Shown here in pieces: positions 54,501-63,980 of a stretch of 64,000 nt of DNA. Origin of the DNA: Dugong dugon. Taxonomy: Eukaryota > Chordata > Mammalia > Sirenia > Dugongidae. The DNA lies in assembly GCA_030035585.1 (NCBI GenBank), contig CM057481.1, positions 55,685,128 through 55,749,127 of the forward strand, read 5' to 3'. Both the position numbers and the translations under genes were made by a program. How positions within the stretch are numbered: position 1 is the stretch's first letter; each line of letters starts with the position of its first letter. The notes below the pieces were generated by a model. It did not search any database. It saw only the letters and a list, made by a program, of their open reading frames with translations, and was not told the origin of the DNA.

Positions 54501-56381
54501 GCGTGCGAGCACACATACACACACAACCGCAATCCTTTTGCTCAACTATTTGTAAGTAAGTTACAGATACCATAACACTCCACCCCTAAATTCTCAGTCT
54601 GCATCTCCCAAGGGTAAGTATATTCTTTCACAAGCACAAGATCATAATCATACCTAAGAAAATAAATTTAGAAGTGTAATCTAGCATCTAGTTCTTCATT
54701 TATCCCATTTGTCTTCAAAGTATCCCATTATGTCTAAAAACTATCCCTTATAGCCAATCATCTGTCCCATTCCACCCCCCTACCCAGGATATAATCAAAG
54801 TTTGTACACTGCATTTGACTGTTATGTCCCTTTAAGTCTTCCACTAATCTAGGATAGTTCTCTGTTCATCATGACATTGAAGCCTTTGTAGAGTCCAGGC
54901 CAGTTGTCCTGTAGAATGTCCCATGGTCAGGAATTTGTCAGTTTATTCATGATGAAATTCAAGTAAAATATTTCCACTAAGAAATATCATAGTGTACCTA
55001 CCATTCCATCATATCAGTAGGCATGTTATGTCAGGCCGGGCCACAATTGGTGATGTCAAAATTGAATGCTTCGTTAAGGTGGTGATTGCCAGATTTCACC
55101 TTTGTGAAAGCAAGTTTTTCCTTTGTAATTAATAACTAATATGTGAGCATACTTCCTTAAGACTGTGTAAATACCCTATTCTCCAAAATCTTTGTACCAA
55201 ATAATTTTTACATTCATTAATGATTATTGTCCAAATCAGTTGTTATATGGGGATTACGAAATTGTGATTTTTTAAAAATTCTATCATTTTATGTTACTGG
55301 TTAGATAAAACATTATATTCTGAATCTTAGGGAATCAATATTATTTGAATCTTTACTTTTTTGCCATTACCAGGAGAAAAACTTTCAAAACAGCAGCTGT
55401 ATAGTTCTAACATCATTAAGAAATTAAGAGCTAAAGATAAAGAAAATGAAAATATTACTGTAAAGCTCAACAAAAAAGTTAAAGAGCTAGAAGAGGAATT
55501 GCAGCATTTAAAACAGGTGAATATTAAACATCATCTACTGCATATATCTATTGGTATTACTTCCTATATGAACAGTTGGACATGGTTTTTGGAACGTTTA
55601 GAATGATTTAATGGGGGAGTGTCATGTGAGAAGAAGTTTTCAAACTAATAGACAAATGCTAAAAATTTTCTTAATTATATAACTCTTGAGATTCCCAGAA
55701 TAATTTTTTTTTTTCCAGAATGTGTTACTTTTTGAAAAATATTTTCATCTGTTGTTATAACATAGGTCCTTGATGGCAAAGAAGAGGTTGAGAAACAACA
55801 TAGAGAAAATATTAAAAAACTAAATTCTGTGGTAGAACGTCAAGAGAAGGATCTTGGCCGACTTCAGATTGACATGGATGAACTTGAAGAAAAGAATCGA
55901 AGTATTCAGGCTGCCCTTGATAGTGCATACAAGTAAGAAAGTGGACAAATACACGACCGATTTAAAAGTAACTATTAGGGTGGGATGTTGAAGAAACAGT
56001 CTTTTCACTATCTGATTACTAGCAATACTGACAGACTTATCCATATATGAGCATGGTACTGGTCAGAGCAAGTTCAGCAGAGTACTTACTGCGGCCAGTG
56101 TTTATTATGTGATAAACTCTCCCTCATTCTGTAGATTTCTGTGGTACGTGGAAACATCATTAACTTGGAGTTGTAGTGTTACTTCATATTATTTTCAATA
56201 AAAATTGTCAATCTGATTTTTAAGAGAACTTACTGATCTTCACAAAGCCAATGCTGCAAAGGATAGTGAGGCACAGGAGTTTGCCCTGAGCCGTGAGATG
56301 AAAGCTAAAGAAGAGCTTTCTGCAGCGCTAGAGAAGGCCCAAGAGGAAGCCCGTCAGCAGCAAGAAACATTAGCGATTCAA
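39378..56381 (+). CDS. TMF1: TMF1, TATA element modulatory factor 1 / Golgi tether (5' part, eight coding exons)
   Basis: The spliced frame from ATG 39378 gives 717 residues beginning MSWFNASQLSSFAKQALSQA. It continues past the window; human TMF1 is about 1093 residues as I recall. Exons: 39378-39519, 42075-43279, 45065-45168, 45884-46010, 49048-49153, 55374-55516, 55766-55932, 56225-56381. All junctions stay in frame. Seen: a tryptophan-containing N-terminal helix, a long Ser/Thr/Glu-rich low-complexity region (about 48-445), then a continuous coiled coil from about residue 450 (VDFLNEKLEKREAQLLSLSK). Known of the family: TMF1/ARA160 is a golgin that binds Rab6 through its C-terminus, captures intra-Golgi vesicles through its N-terminus, and was first described binding the HIV-1 LTR TATA region and the androgen receptor. 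The Rab6- and TATA-binding C-terminus is off the window. Confidence 0.96.
39893..40060 (-). mobile_element. MIR SINE, reverse, in TMF1 intron 1
   Basis: 'AGGCTCAGAGAGGCTAAGTA' followed by 'ACTTGCCTTGAGTCACACAG' is a clear reversed MIR core. Confidence 0.8.
40061..41230 (+). other. TMF1: TMF1 intron 1, unassigned
   Basis: AT-rich intron. No gene or named repeat recognised. Confidence 0.45.
41231..41390 (+). mobile_element. AfroSINE ('AGTCCCTGGGTGG' type)
   Basis: 'GGAGTCCCTGGGTGGCACAG', 'CTACTAACCAGAAGGCAG', 'GTCTACTTCCGAAAGATCAC' and 'GAACACAGTTCTACTTTGAC'. It belongs to the older subfamily seen at 4289-4490 and 13583-13960; the tail is mostly lost. Confidence 0.8.
41391..42074 (+). other. 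TMF1: TMF1 intron 1, distal part
   Basis: Nothing recognised. The intron ends in a T-rich run and an unusual AAAG acceptor before exon 2. Confidence 0.45.
42075..43279 (+). CDS. TMF1: TMF1 coding exon 2 (large exon)
   Basis: 1205 nt encoding residues 48-449: ISSSVSGGWDTSAWGLKSST at the start, ALSEKEDVSK at the end. Rich in Ser, Thr, Glu and Asp with little predicted fold. Well conserved stretches include TVVDESENFFSAFLSPTDVQ and SDIEVLDHESVISESSASSR. Acceptor is CAAAG, donor GTAATT. The open frame extends upstream to 42011 only because the intron lacks a stop there. Confidence 0.96.
43280..44499 (+). other. TMF1: TMF1 intron 2, proximal part
   Basis: AT-rich. No repeat or gene recognised. 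Confidence 0.45.
44500..44905 (-). mobile_element. Old L1-like fragment, reverse orientation
   Basis: 'GCTGCTACAAACAAGCTGCT', 'GATATACCAGAGTGGAATTT', and 'TACTGATTCATACTCCTACC AGC' follow the order of reversed L1/HAL1 3' sequence ('atgaacattc...gcattgctgg...ccaccagca'). Confidence 0.55.
45065..45168 (+). CDS. TMF1: TMF1 coding exon 3
   Basis: Encodes TVDFLNEKLEKREAQLLSLS and KEKALLEEAYDNLK, the start of the main coiled coil. Donor GTAAGT in phase 2. Confidence 0.95.
45169..45883 (+). other. TMF1: TMF1 intron 3
   Basis: AT-rich; no element recognised. Confidence 0.5.
45884..46010 (+). CDS. TMF1: TMF1 coding exon 4
   Basis: Encodes DEMFRVKEESSSISSLKDEF through ACKERDAAKK. Acceptor TTTAG, donor GTAATG, phase 0 end. 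Coiled coil continues. Confidence 0.95.
46011..46454 (+). other. TMF1: TMF1 intron 4, proximal part
   Basis: AT-rich; nothing recognised. Confidence 0.45.
46455..46680 (-). mobile_element. MER20-like hAT element, reverse orientation
   Basis: 'GTTTAGCAGCATCCCTGGCC', 'AGATGCCAGTAGCATGAGCC' and the end 'GGGAACCATTG' match MER20 read backwards. It is the same family as at 4068-4288. Confidence 0.8.
46681..47356 (+). other. TMF1: TMF1 intron 4, unassigned
   Basis: No gene or named repeat recognised. Confidence 0.4.
47357..48015 (-). mobile_element. L1 3' UTR fragment, reverse orientation
   Basis: Begins with a poly-T run, then 'CATACAAAAATTTATACATG', 'TCCCCAGGTCCATTTAGCCA', and 'GCACCATCTAGTTCTTCTGG TCTCAGG'. 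Similar wording ('GGGCACCATTCAATTTTTCT GGTCTGATGG') occurs in the L1 3' region near 62090, so I read both as lineage L1 3' UTR. The 150-codon frame within (47568-48020) is not a gene. Confidence 0.6.
48058..48255 (+). mobile_element. MIR SINE
   Basis: 'GGTTCAGAGCATGGGCTTTG', 'GACCTGGGTTGAAGTC', 'TTCTACCACTTATTAAATG' and 'GGATTGTTGTCAGGATTAAA' are in MIR order. Confidence 0.85.
48256..48735 (+). other. TMF1: TMF1 intron 4, unassigned
   Basis: Nothing recognised. Confidence 0.4.
48737..48935 (+). mobile_element. AfroSINE in TMF1 intron 4
   Basis: Head 'AGGAGCCATGGTGGTGCAGT', A box 'GGTTAAGTATTCGGCTGC', B box 'GGTTTGAACCCGC', then 'GAAACCCTATGGTGCAGTTC' and tail 'CACTATGAGATGGAATTGAG'. Confidence 0.9.
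49048..49153 (+). CDS. TMF1: TMF1 coding exon 5
   Basis: Encodes EIKSIKEELATRLNSSETAD and LLKEKDEQIQGLMEE. The acceptor follows a long T run; donor is GTGCGT in phase 1. Confidence 0.95.
49655..50165 (+). mobile_element. RTE LINE fragment
   Basis: Pieces of the same RTE as at 664-3883: the endonuclease segment 'CAGATTTATGCACCAGCTGC' through 'TTACTGGTGATTAGGGTGCG' (motif Trp now a stop), then a jump to sequence matching about 1960-2200 of the longer copy. Internally deleted and dead. Confidence 0.85.
50166..51119 (+). other. TMF1: TMF1 intron 5, unassigned
   Basis: AT-rich with A and T runs near 50632 and 50748. No gene recognised. Confidence 0.4.
51120..51560 (-). mobile_element. L1 3' UTR fragment, reverse orientation
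   Basis: Matches 61595-61990 closely: 'TTCTGAGTTGTTCCTCC', 'AAGGTTCCTATCTAATCTTT'-like text, 'TACTAGTTAAGCTAAACTA' and 'TTCAGGGGATATTTTTGGTT' appear in the same order. At 61575 onward the block is joined to recognisable L1 sequence. Confidence 0.65.
51782..54230 (-). mobile_element. Tigger-like (pogo/Tc1-mariner) DNA transposon, about full length
   Basis: Terminal inverted repeats: CAGGTAGTCCCTGACTTA at 51782 and, reversed, CGGATAGTCCCCGACTTA ending at 54230. TA flanks both ends (51780-51781 and 54231-54232), the target duplication of this superfamily. Length is 2449 bp. Minus-strand frames hold a pogo-type transposase in pieces: an N-terminal part at 53342-53608 (with VTGATGINLTILATKRQATN) and the DDE region at 52649-53305 (QIFNMDKTGLFWKRMPEW, then LPLDNAPGHP). 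C-terminal parts lie at 52546-52770 (starting near PMDQDASTTFKAYYL) and 52199-52573. Frameshifts separate them, so it is inactive. Related to the Tigger elements that gave rise to TIGD genes. Confidence 0.9.
52199..53608 (-). pseudogene. Broken Tigger transposase
   Basis: Four minus-strand frames that together cover most of a pogo-family transposase. The first catalytic Asp is in NMDKTG and the second in LDNAPGHP. The third expected acidic position should follow the MDQ motif in the 52546-52770 frame. At least three frame breaks prevent a single protein. It lies antisense to TMF1 within intron 5. Confidence 0.85.
54360..55235 (-). mobile_element. Old L1 3' end fragment, reverse orientation
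   Basis: Wording typical of reversed L1M 3' UTR: 'GTTACAGATACCATAACACT', 'CCCTTTAAGTCTTCCACTAA', 'GTCAGTTTATTCATGATGAA', 'GATTGCCAGATTTCACCTTT'. Read from memory, so subfamily is not given. Confidence 0.55.
55374..55516 (+). CDS. TMF1: TMF1 coding exon 6
   Basis: Encodes EKLSKQQLYSSNIIKKLRAK through KVKELEEELQHLKQ. Acceptor ACCAG, donor GTGAAT, phase 0 end. Coiled coil. Confidence 0.95.
55766..55932 (+). CDS. TMF1: TMF1 coding exon 7
   Basis: Encodes VLDGKEEVEKQHRENIKKLN through SIQAALDSAY. Acceptor CATAG, donor GTAAGA in phase 2. Confidence 0.95.
56225..56381 (+). CDS. TMF1: TMF1 coding exon 8 (last in window)
   Basis: Encodes KELTDLHKANAAKDSEAQEF through EEARQQQETLAIQ. The acceptor is TTAAG, required to restore the Lys codon; donor GTAAGC. 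No exon with the expected following sequence is visible before 64000. Confidence 0.94.
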
Positions 56382-57539
56382 GTAAGCAATGGATAATGAA
56401 TTTAAATATTTTTTATGCTTTTGCAAATTAACCAGTTTATTAGCTAGCTTGAATCAAACTTTATGTGTTATATTTCCTTTATAATTCTGTTGGGCATATT
56501 TCAAAGAGTACTGAATTGTGTTAAACTTAGTCAATTTTTTTTTGAACTGTTGTTAAAGTGATGCTTACATTATATCAGGGTTGCTTAATTTCTTATTAAT
56601 TTCAGACCTATTTGAGATTATTATGAAAGCTAGAGACCTTTTTATCAGAGAAATGCACACAAATACTAAATATTGCATATGATTTCAAGAGAACTCATGA
56701 ACCTGAGAAGAAGGTAAAAAACAAAAACGTAGGCTTTGTCCTATAAAATCAAATAGAATTTGGGTGTAGTTAGTTATTGGCCCCATGTTTCCATTATGTT
56801 TATTAATGAGTTTGAATATGGCTAACTATATGTGAATTATGTGCAGAATGACTTACAATCAAAGAATTCTGAAATTGGAATTCTGCTTTGTAAAGGGGCA
56901 TAAGATGATTTTTTTCTACAGATAAAGATTCTGGCCTTCCATTATTGTGACTTTGGATGAGTGATACAACTGTTTGGTTTTTGGCTTGCTCTTCTATAAG
57001 TAGGAACCACTCTTTTTAGATACTTCTCACTTCAGGCCTAGACGAGATTGTTATGTTAGCCTGCGTTAGCCATCTAATTTGCCTGGCTGCTTGCCTCCAA
57101 GCTTTTATTCTCTACAGCCGTGCTATTTATCCTCTCTGCATGGGTGTCTGTACAGTGTTGCTTTGACCAAGTTATTCTTCTACCCAAAAGCATTCTAACC
57201 TTTCCCAACTCATTAGCTTGTCTCTGAAAGCCGGCAGCACAGTCAGTCTACAACCCTGTCTCACATTGCTACAACTATTTGTACAATTGTTAAAGAAGAT
57301 ACTGTTACTCATTTTATTTCCTCTACTTGGAATTTCTCTTTGATGAGTGATTACTAAGCAATATCGTAACTGTCTTTTCATACCCTGCTCAAACTCTGTA
57401 GCCTTTTTGAACTAATGGGTATTTAAAATATTCATTTTGTTTTTATCTATTGTCGTTTTTGATTCATGCTCAAATTATCCCATCAACAGCCACTAGGAAG
57501 CCCCTTTAAGCTGATTCAAGTGACTTTTTGTGATGACCA
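56382..57539 (+). other. TMF1: TMF1 intron 8, proximal part
   Basis: No exon or named repeat recognised. Confidence 0.4.
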
Positions 57540-57830
57540 CTGTAGTTTCCTGTAGCTGTTGTAACAAATTACCATAGCTTGATGGTTTAAAACAACAGAA
57601 GTTTATTCTCTCACAGTTCTGGTTGGTAGAAGGCTGAAGTCAGTTATCACTGGCTGGAATCAAGGTGTGGGCAGGGCTGTGCCTCTTGACACTCTAGAGG
57701 AGAATCTGTTTTTGCGTCTTGTAGCTTCTGGTGACTGCTGGCATTCTTGTCTATGGCTGCATCATTCCTGTCTCAGTCTTGGCTGTCCCCTCCTCTATGC
57801 CTGTGTCAGTCTCCCTCCTGCGCAATCCTG
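57540..57830 (-). mobile_element. LTR-like interspersed repeat, 5' arm of an inverted pair
   Basis: 'GTAACAAATTACCATAGCTT', 'AAACAACAGAAGTTTATTCT CTCACAG' and 'CAAGGTGTGGGCAGGGCTGT' match a mammal-wide repeat read backwards. It ends about where a second, oppositely oriented copy begins. Family name not fixed. Confidence 0.55.
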
Positions 57831-57849
57831 GATACTGAGGCTAGAGACA

Positions 57850-58325
57850 CATAATGGCCCCCCAGAAGATATCCAAATCCTAATCCCTGGAACCTGTGAA
57901 TATTACCTTATATGGCAAAAAAGGACTTTCTGATGTGATATTATGGTAAGGATCTTGAGAGTAGGAGATTATCCTGGATTATTTAGGTAGGCCCTAAATG
58001 CAACCACATGCATCCTTATAAATAAGAGACAGAGGGAGATTTGACACAGAAGGCAGAAGGTGGTGTGAGGATGGAAGCAGAGAGAGATTTGAAGATGCTG
58101 TACTGCTGACTTTCAGGATGGAAGATGAGCCAAGGGATATAGCTCTAGAAGCTGTAAAAGGCAAGGGAATGGATTCTCCCCTATAGCTTCTGGAGGGAGA
58201 ACCGTCTTGCTGACAGGTTGATTTTGTCTCAGTGAAACTCAGTGAACTGTGAGAAAATAAATTTGTGTTGTTTTAAGTCACCGAGTTTGTGCCAGTTTGT
58301 CACAGCAGTTTAGGAAATGCATACA
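57850..58325 (+). mobile_element. Same repeat family, 3' arm of the inverted pair
   Basis: 'ATATCCAAATCCTAATCCCT', 'GGAACCTGTGAATATTACCT', 'AGAGACAGAGGGAGATTTGA' and the end 'TGAGAAAATAAATTTGTGTT GTTTTAAGTCACC', which is the reverse complement of the opening of the 57540 copy. Confidence 0.6.
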
Positions 58326-58610
58326 GCCACATTAGTCCTTGATAGCACAGTGAGATATCCCAGGCTCATTTTGCACATTTCTTGCCCCAGATCTAGAAAT
58401 AGTCATTTCTCCAAGTAGCTCTGGTCCCCTTTATTGGGGAAAGGTATTTAGAGACCACAATTTGGTTGCTAGGAATGTTTTTTACTAATGGGTTGTCATT
58501 GCTTTTAGGCTTTTTCAGTGGACAGAGCCAGAGAATATATACTTTTAAAAAGAATTAAAAATCATGAGCGTGTATTAATATTTCCACTTTAATTTTAACA
58601 TTACAGGGTT

Positions 58611-58800
58611 TTAATTTTTTTTTTTAATTGTGCTTTAAGTGAAAGTTTACAGAGCAAATTAATTTCTCATTAAGCAGTTAATACAGATTGTTTTGTGACA
58701 CTGGTTGCCAGCCTTGTCATGTGTCAACACTCTCCCCTTCTCAACCTTGGGTTCCCCATTTCTGTTCGTCCAATAATGTTTTTTGATTTTTTTATACCTA
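58611..58800 (-). mobile_element. L1 3' end fragment, reverse orientation
   Basis: Poly-T run, then 'AAGTGAAAGTTTACAGAGCA' and 'ATTTCTCATTAAGCAGTTAA', the same wording as at 31975. Confidence 0.65.
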
Positions 58801-59149
58801 TGTCTTTTATCTCACACTGAAAATATTGTTCCTAACAAGAAAATCTTGTTTCCTAACATTTGTGTGGTTACTTACTTGCTTTATTTTAACTATTCTTAAG
58901 ATTGCGTATTGATAATAATAATGTTATTACTAACCTTAAGTTGACTGAATACAGTTTGACATTTCCTTGCTTTTCTTTTTTTTGGTCTTAGAACTAAGTG
59001 TGTGCAGTCCATATTTTTTGTTCTGAAGTCCCTTGAAATGGTTTTTCTCTGTGAAGGTTATGTCACTCAACTTGATATATATTTTAGGTTTGTTTGTTTT
59101 CAGATTTTAGGGAATGTTTTTCTTTCCCAATGTTCTTTTATTAAAAAAG
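58801..59149 (+). other. TMF1: TMF1 intron 8, unassigned
   Basis: T-rich intron with nothing recognised. Confidence 0.4.
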
Positions 59150-60960
59150 AAAGAAAGAAAGCTTTAAATTGACATAAAAATTTATATAACATAAAATTCA
59201 CTGTTTTAACTATTTGAAAGTATACAGTTCAGTGGTATTCACAATGTTGTACAACCATACATAACCACTATCTTAAATCCAGAACGTTTTCATCACCCCA
59301 CAAGAAGACCTGTACCCATTAAGCAGTTATTCCCTCAGCCCTTGGCAACCACTAATCTACTTGCTGTTTTTATGGATTTGCCTATTCTGGACATTTCATA
59401 TAAATGGAATCATACAATATGTGGTCATTTGTATCTAGCTTCTTTCACTTAGCATTATGTTTTCATGGTTCATTTGTGTTGTATAGAATGTATCTGTACT
59501 TCATTCCTTTTTTATGGCTGAATAATATTATATGGATATACTAGATTTTATCTGTCAGTTGATGGACATTTGGGTTGTTTATTCTCTTTGGCTCTTATGA
59601 ATACTGCGATGAACATTCACGTACAAGTTTTTGTGTGAAACTGTGTTTTCAGTTCTCTTGGACATACTAGTAAGTGGCATTGCTGGGTTATATAGTAACT
59701 CTGTTTAACTTTTTGAAGAACTGCCACATTGTTTTCCACAGCACTTGTACCATTTTACATTGCCACCAGCAATACTTGAGGGTTCCCACTTCTCCATATC
59801 TTCACCAACACTTGTTGTCTTTTTTTTTGTATCATTATAACTATATTGGTGGCTATGAAGTGGTATCTCATTGTGGTTTTGATTTGTATTCCTCTAGTGG
59901 CTAATGATGTATATCATCTTTTCATGTGCTTATTTGCCATTTGTATATCTTCTTTGAAAAAATGTCTGTTAAAATTCTTTGGTCATTTTTTAATTAGGTT
60001 ACTTATTATTTTTGAGTTGTAATTGTTCTTTATATGTTCTGAATTCTAGACCCCTAGCAGATATATGATTTGCAAATATTTTTTCCCATTTTGTAGGCTG
60101 TCTTTTCACCTTCTTGATAGTGTCATTTGATGCACAAAAGGTTTTAATTTTGATGAAGTCCATTTTATCTGTTTTCTTTTATTGCTTATGCTTTTGATGT
60201 CATATTAAAGAAACTGTTATCTAATCCATGACCTCACATATTTTCACCTGTGTTTCTTTCTGAGAGTTTTATAGTTTTAGCTCTTACATTTAGGTCTTAG
60301 CTGTTTTGAGTTATTTTTTATCTATGATGTGAGGAAGGGATCCAAATTCATTCTTTTGCATGTGGATATCCAGTTGTCCCAGCACCATTTGATGAAGAGA
60401 GTATTTTTCCCCATTGACCCCAGTGTCTTTTTGATTTACTTTTATGTTTTGAATGTGTAAAACATGTCATTCCAAAGTGAGAAATATGTAACAGAATATA
60501 TGTAGACAAGATTTGCTTCCAACTTACCCCTTTCCAGTTTGCCTATAGGTAACAATTTTATTAGTATTTGGTTTATCTTTTTAGAGTTTCTATTTGTAAA
60601 TGCAATAAAATAGCATATTTGTACATTTACATATATACATACATATATTTATATATGCATACACTGATACCCATATTAATTTGTATCTCTTCATCTTTCT
60701 GACATGAAATATAGTTTATACTGTTTTTTACGTTGTTTTATTCACTTAACATAGCCTAGTGATCACTCTATAGCAGAACATAGAACTTTTTATTTTTTTT
60801 TATTCCTTTTTTACAGTTGTATACTACTTTATTATATGGATATCCCATTGTTTATTCATCTAATTCTTACTGATGAGTATTTGGCTTATTTCCAATATTT
60901 TGCTATTATAAATCACACCGCAGGCCCTATATTCCTTATATTTCTGCCACTCTATTACTA
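59150..60960 (-). mobile_element. Old L1 LINE, reverse orientation (possibly two fragments)
   Basis: 59150-60440 is clearly reversed L1: 'CAACCATACATAACCACTAT', 'TTCATTCCTTTTTTATGGCT', 'CATTTTACATTGCCACCAGC', 'TGGGTTATATAGTAACTCTG'. From about 60440 to 60960 the wording changes but stays L1-like ('TATGGATATCCCATTGTTTA', 'TTTCCAATATTTTGCTATTA'), so this may be a second fragment. Confidence 0.75.
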
Positions 60961-61017
60961 GAGTAGGTAAATATTAAATAAATATTAATACTTGAAATGT
61001 AAAGTTCATTGGAATAA

Positions 61018-61385
61018 TGTTGTTGTTAGGTGCCATCGAGTTGGTTCATAGTGACTCTGTGTAAAACAGAACAAAAGACTGCCCAGTCCTGCGCCATTCT
61101 CATATTTGTTGTTATGCTTGAGCCCATTGTTGCAGCGACTGTGTCAGTCCATGTCATTGAGGTTCCTCTTTTTTGCTGACCCTCTGTTTTACCAAGCATG
61201 ATGTCCTTCTCCAGGAACTGGTCCCTCCTGATAACATGTCCAGAGTATCTGAGACGAAGTTTCGCCATCCTTGCTTCTAAGGAGCATTCTGGCTGTACTT
61301 CTTCCAAGATAGATTTGTTTGTTCTTCTGGCAGTCGATGGTACATATTTGTGTACTTTTCTTTGCCTGGCAGAGTGCTTTCCTAA
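61018..61385 (-). mobile_element. RTE LINE 3' fragment, reverse orientation
   Basis: Begins with the reversed tail 'TTGTTAGGTGCCATCGAGTT' and continues with 'CACTGCCCAGTCC'-type wording, 'GGTCCCTCCTGATAACATGT' and 'GAGCATTCTGGCTGTACTTC', matching 3520-3880 of the longer RTE. 5'-truncated. Confidence 0.88.
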
Positions 61386-61574
61386 GTAGGTGTTGCGTAT
61401 ACATACAGTTTTGGAATTGGTTGATGTATGGTATGTATGATGGTCATGGAATTGGTTGATCTGTGGGATGTGTGGAAATCATATGTAAAAGTACATTGGA
61501 TAGTATAAAGTGTTACACAGAACAATAAATGACAGAAGACAAAATATGCAGCCAACAAGAAGTTGTACATAATA

Positions 61575-63980
61575 CATTGATTTTTTTCCCAAATTTTATT
61601 TATTTTGCTGTTATTGTTGAGAATATCCATAGCAAAACATACATCAACTCAGCAGTTTCTATATGTTCAATTTAGTGACATTGATTACATTCTTTGAGTT
61701 GTGAAACCATTGTCACCCTCTTTTTCTGAGTTGTTCCTCCCTCATTAACATAAACTCACTGTCCTCTAAGGTTCCTATCTAATCTTTCAAGTTGCTATTG
61801 TCATTTTGATCCCACATAGATGGTTCTTAAAAGAACATAATGCCCAAGGCAGACTTTTTTTTACTAGTTAAGCTAAACTACTGTTTAGTTTTAAGATGAT
61901 TTCAAGAGATATTTTTGGTTTAAGATTTAAAGATTATCTCAGGGCAATACTTTCAGGGGTTCATCCACCCTCCATAGTTTCAGAACATCTAGAATGCATG
62001 AGAATTTGAAATTCTGTTCTACATTTCCCCCCTTTTGATCAGGATTCTTCTATGGAATCTTAGATCAAAATGTTCAGGAATGGTAGCTGGGCACCATTCA
62101 ATTTTTCTGGTCTGATGGAAAAGGGGACAGTTGTTCATGGAAGCAGTTAGCCACACATTCCATATCCTCATCCTGTTCCTGAATCTACTCCAGGTAAATA
62201 GAGACCAATTGTTGTGCCTCGGATGGTCGCTTGCAAGCTTTCAAGACCCCAGGCACTACATAATGAACTAGGGGGTAGAACAGAAGCACTAAACGCATTA
62301 TTAGGTCAATTAACTGGGATGTCCCATGACCCTAAATGAAGAAACTAAATCCTATGAGGTTTTTGGTTGTACATAAGCAGCCTCAGCAGCTACTTATTTA
62401 TTTATTTTTTGGTCATTGTTGTAAATATATCTATCACACAACTTTGGCAATTCAACTTCTTACAGGTGTACAACTTATTGACAGCAACTACAATAATTGG
62501 CTGTGCAACCCTATCCATAATCAGTGCAATTTTTCCATCACTGTTAACCCCCTTTTTTTCCCTCCCTCTCTTCCTGCTAACTATTAATAATCTTTGGTCT
62601 CCATACATTTGCCTTTTCTTGTCTTTTTATGGGATCCTGGTGGCACAGTAGTTAAGAGCTGTGGTGAGCTGCGGCTGCTAACCACAAGGTCAGCAGTTCG
62701 AATCCACCTACCACTCCTTGGAAACCTTATGGGGAAGTTCTACTCTGCTCTGTCCTCTAGGGTTGCTATGAGTCAGAATCGACTCGATGACAATGGGTTT
62801 TGTTTGTCTTTTTATATAAGTGAGGTCATACAGTATTTGTCCTTTTTATGATTGACTTGTTTAGCTCATCATAATGTCTTCCAACTCCATCCATACTGTA
62901 GCATGTATCAAGACTTCATTTCTCCTGCTGGCTGAGTAGTATTCCATCATATGTATATACCACATTTTGTTTATCCGTTCATCTGTTGATGGCCATTAGG
63001 TTGTTTCCACCTTTTGGCTGTTGTGAGTAGTACTGCAGTGAACATTGGTGTACACGTGTCTGTCTGGGTCTCTGCATTCAAGTCTTTTGGGTATATACCT
63101 ACGTGTGGAATTGCTGAGTCACATGGTAGTTCTGTTTTTAGTTTTTTGAGGAACATCTGCACGGTTTTCCGCAACAGCTGTACCATTTTGCATTCCCACC
63201 AGCAAAGGGTAAGAGTCCTTGCCAACATTTGCTATTTTCTGGGTTTTTTTTTAAGTCATAGTCATCCTAGTGGTAGTGTAATGGTATCTCATCGTGGTTT
63301 TGATTTGCCTCTCTCTGATGGCTAATGACGCTGAGCATCTTTTCATGTGTTTGGTGGCCATTTGAATGTCCTCTTTGGTGAAATGTTTATCCAAGTCCTT
63401 TGCCCATTTTATGACTGGATTATTTGTCTTTTTATTGTTGTTAAAACTTTGTGTATATTTTGGTTATTAGATTCTTGTCAGATATGTGGTTTCTGAAGAT
63501 ATTCTCATGGACAGTAGCTTGTCTTTTCACTCTTTTGGTAAAGTCTTTTAATGAGCAAAAGTTTTTACTTTTTATGAAGTACCATTTATTTACTTGGTCT
63601 TTTGCTGTTTGTGCTTTCGTTATTATATTGGATAATCCATTGTTGAAAGCTAGGCGTGACAGTGTCGCCCCTGCATTTTCTTCTGAGAATTTTATAGTTG
63701 TAGTTTGCACACTTAGGTCCTTAATCCATTATGAATTTGTTTTTGTGTACGGTGTGAGACATAGATCCTGTTTCCTTTTTCTGCACTTGGAAATCCAGTT
63801 TTTCCAGCACCATTTATTGAAGAGACTCTTCTTTCCCTATTGAATGGACTTAGTGCCCTTGTCAAAAATCACTTGACCGTAGATGCGTGGGTTTATTTCT
63901 GGGCTCTCAGTTCTATTCTGTTGGCCTCTGTCTATTGTTATACCAGTACCAGGCTGTTTTGATTACTGTAGCTGTATAAC
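61575..63980 (-). mobile_element. L1 LINE, reverse, with an AfroSINE inside
   Basis: A long reversed L1. The 3' UTR-like block 61575-62400 is shared with 51120-51560. After it come 'GAGTAGTATTCCATCATATG', 'ATCTGTTGATGGCCATTAGG', 'GCATTCCCACCAGCAAAGGG' and 'TTCCAGCACCATTTATTGAA'. ORF2 fragments are frame-broken. Interrupted by a SINE at 62631-62803 and by another RTE/SINE tail at 63981. Confidence 0.85.
62631..62803 (+). mobile_element. AfroSINE inserted in L1, 12-bp target duplication
   Basis: Head 'GGGATCCTGGTGGCACAGTA', B box 'CAGCAGTTCGAATCCACC', 'GAAACCTTATGGGGAAGTTC' and tail 'ATGAGTCAGAATCGACTCGA'. Flanked by TTGTCTTTTTAT at 62619-62630 and 62804-62815. A partial repeat of 'GAGCTG(T/C)GG' near 62660 shows a small internal duplication. 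Confidence 0.94.

Noticed and set aside
7779..62803. tRNA-like A and B boxes in many places
   Set aside because: They are the heads of AfroSINEs. None shows a full cloverleaf gene with its own ends.
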